From Thermoleophilia bacterium (GTDB lineage Bacteria; Actinomycetota; Thermoleophilia; Gaiellales; SKUG01): a stretch of DNA of 5,060 nt. The notes below the pieces were generated by a model. That model saw only the letters and a list, made by a program, of their open reading frames with translations. It searched no databases and had not been told where the DNA came from. The position numbers and the translations under genes were made by a program. The stretch spans positions 1-5,060 of the forward strand of contig JAOPYU010000308.1 in the NCBI GenBank assembly GCA_025964455.1, in the 5' to 3' direction. The first letter of the stretch is position 1, and the number at the start of each line of letters is the position of its first letter. This document shows, in pieces, positions 4,314-5,060 of this stretch.

Positions 4314-5060
4314 TCAGTTGGCGGAGGTGCACTCGCCCTGGGGGGTGCCGTTCGCCTTGATCTCGCGTGGGTAGACGTTCACGTAGGTGCTCGGGTCCTT
4401 CGCGGCGAGCTCGGACTTGCGGGCCTTGGCGGCCCGCTCCGTCTCGAACACGCCGCTGTAGGCGACGTAGAAGCCCGGGCAGAGGCTCTTGTACTCGTCG
4501 CTCAGGAGCACCCCGCCGTCGGTGAACCCGTCGTCCTGCAGGTCCTGGGCGCGTTCCTGCGCTCGCCCCTGGGCGTTCGCGGAAGCGGTGGGGTAGCCAG
4601 CGACGACGACCGTCCAGCCCGCCTTGCCTGCGGGCCAGCCGCCCGAGGCGTTCGTGCTGGTCGTGCTGGTCGTGCCGGTCGTCGCACCGGTGCTCGCGGT
4701 GCTCGAGGTGGATCCGGTCGTGTCGGCGGTCGCGGTCGTGTCGAGTGGGTCGGTCGCGGCCGCGCCGTCGCTCGGGCAGATGTTGCCGTCCTGGTCGACG
4801 GTCACGGTGCCGTCGCCGCCGCCGGAGCCCGGCTCGGTGGAGGGGAGGGCGGCCGCAGGGTCCTCGAAGCCGCCTGCTGCGGCGTCGGGATTCTGGTCAC
4901 CGAGCTGTGGGATCTGCTCCGAGGAGCCGTCGGCGATCCCGGGCTGCGCCGAATCCGAGCCCTGGGCGAGCGGATCCGTCGACGACGCACCGGAGTCCTG
5001 GCTGCCCGCGTCTGCAGGCTCGAGCTCGTTCAGCTGCTGGAGCGGGTCGCAGTCCTGGAG
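4314..5060 (-). CDS. C-terminal part of a protein with disordered linker and SPOR-like domain (start beyond window)
   Basis: The minus-strand frame is open from the right edge to the TGA at 4316-4314: 248 residues with no start needed inside the window. A GTG at 4805 could be misread as the start, but the reading frame and the linker composition continue upstream of it. Residues 1-100 are Asp/Gln/Gly/Ser/Pro-rich; 104-140 are nearly all Thr/Ser/Ala/Gly (TTSTTSTN-type). From about 148 to 232 comes a SPOR-like fold: WTVVVAGYPT, an Ala/Arg/Gln helix (AQGRAQERAQDLQ), VLLSDEYKSLCPGFYVAYSGVFETERAAKARKSEL, then TYVNVYPRE. SPOR domains bind septal, glycan-stripped peptidoglycan, and in actinobacteria similar tails occur on membrane-anchored or secreted proteins. 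Cys194 and Cys244 flank the second half and could form a disulfide. An extracytoplasmic location is therefore likely, but no signal or membrane segment is in view. The N-terminal domain, and hence the function, is unknown. Confidence 0.85.
   Translation of the reverse strand, partial: LQDCDPLQQLNELEPADAGSQDSGASSTDPLAQGSDSAQPGIADGSSEQIPQLGDQNPDAAAGGFEDPAAALPSTEPGSGGGDGTVTVDQDGNICPSDGAAATDPLDTTATADTTGSTSSTASTGATTGTTSTTSTNASGGWPAGKAGWTVVVAGYPTASANAQGRAQERAQDLQDDGFTDGGVLLSDEYKSLCPGFYVAYSGVFETERAAKARKSELAAKDPSTYVNVYPREIKANGTPQGECTSAN
4653..4679. repeat. Three tandem 9-bp units in the Ser/Thr linker
   Basis: CGTGCTGGT is repeated at 4653-4661 and 4662-4670, with a third copy CGTGCCGGT (one mismatch) at 4671-4679. 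On the coding strand each unit encodes a Thr-Thr-Ser-type triplet, giving TTSTTST in the linker ahead of the SPOR-like domain. The unit length keeps the frame, so copy-number change would only lengthen or shorten the linker. Confidence 0.75.

Noticed and set aside
4072..4374. A 100-codon plus-strand frame through the leader and gap, with a few cysteines
   Set aside because: Its interior turns Arg-rich without domain character, it overlaps the end of the SPOR-like gene antisense, and no ribosome binding site precedes the ATG.
4314..4805. The SPOR-like protein as a complete 163-residue gene starting at GTG 4805
   Set aside because: The frame stays open to the window edge with the same composition, and there is no ribosome binding site or signal peptide at 4805.

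Overview
The window is very GC-rich and all five recognisable genes lie on the minus strand, so transcription runs from high to low coordinates. The strongest taxonomic marker is a fused PafB-PafC regulator, an actinobacterial protein. Together with the base composition, the Arg/Ala/Glu-rich proteins and a SPOR-like tail on a Ser/Thr-rich protein, it points to Actinomycetota. A deep lineage such as Thermoleophilia (Solirubrobacterales-like) is my best guess, but this is inference.

Layout in transcription order: (1) 5060-4314, the C-terminal 248 residues of a larger protein with a long low-complexity linker and a terminal SPOR-like domain; its start is outside the window. (2) 4313-4058, a 256-bp gap with a candidate promoter, an inverted repeat over its -10, and three back-to-back hairpins leading to the next start codon. 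(3) 4057-3650, a 135-residue protein of unknown function ending in a Cys/His motif that looks metal-binding. (4) 3649-3268, a 382-bp gap with a strong hairpin that probably ends gene 3, an A-rich direct repeat and the pafBC ribosome binding site. (5) 3267-1204, pafBC. (6) 1124-588, a PilZ domain protein with intact c-di-GMP-binding motifs. (7) 540-1, a deoxynucleoside kinase whose C-terminus runs off the left edge.

pafBC, the PilZ gene and the kinase form a co-directional block with gaps of 79 and 47 bp. PafBC is known as the activator of the LexA/RecA-independent DNA-damage response in actinobacteria, and deoxynucleoside kinases make dNMPs by salvage, so a link between damage response and nucleotide supply is a reasonable inference. 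Each gap, however, contains a hairpin, and the kinase appears to have its own leaderless promoter, so a single operon is not proven.

No mobile element, CRISPR array, tRNA, rRNA or complete novel multi-gene system was seen. The least explained parts are the structured leader at 4078-4156 and the unknown Cys/His gene that follows it.
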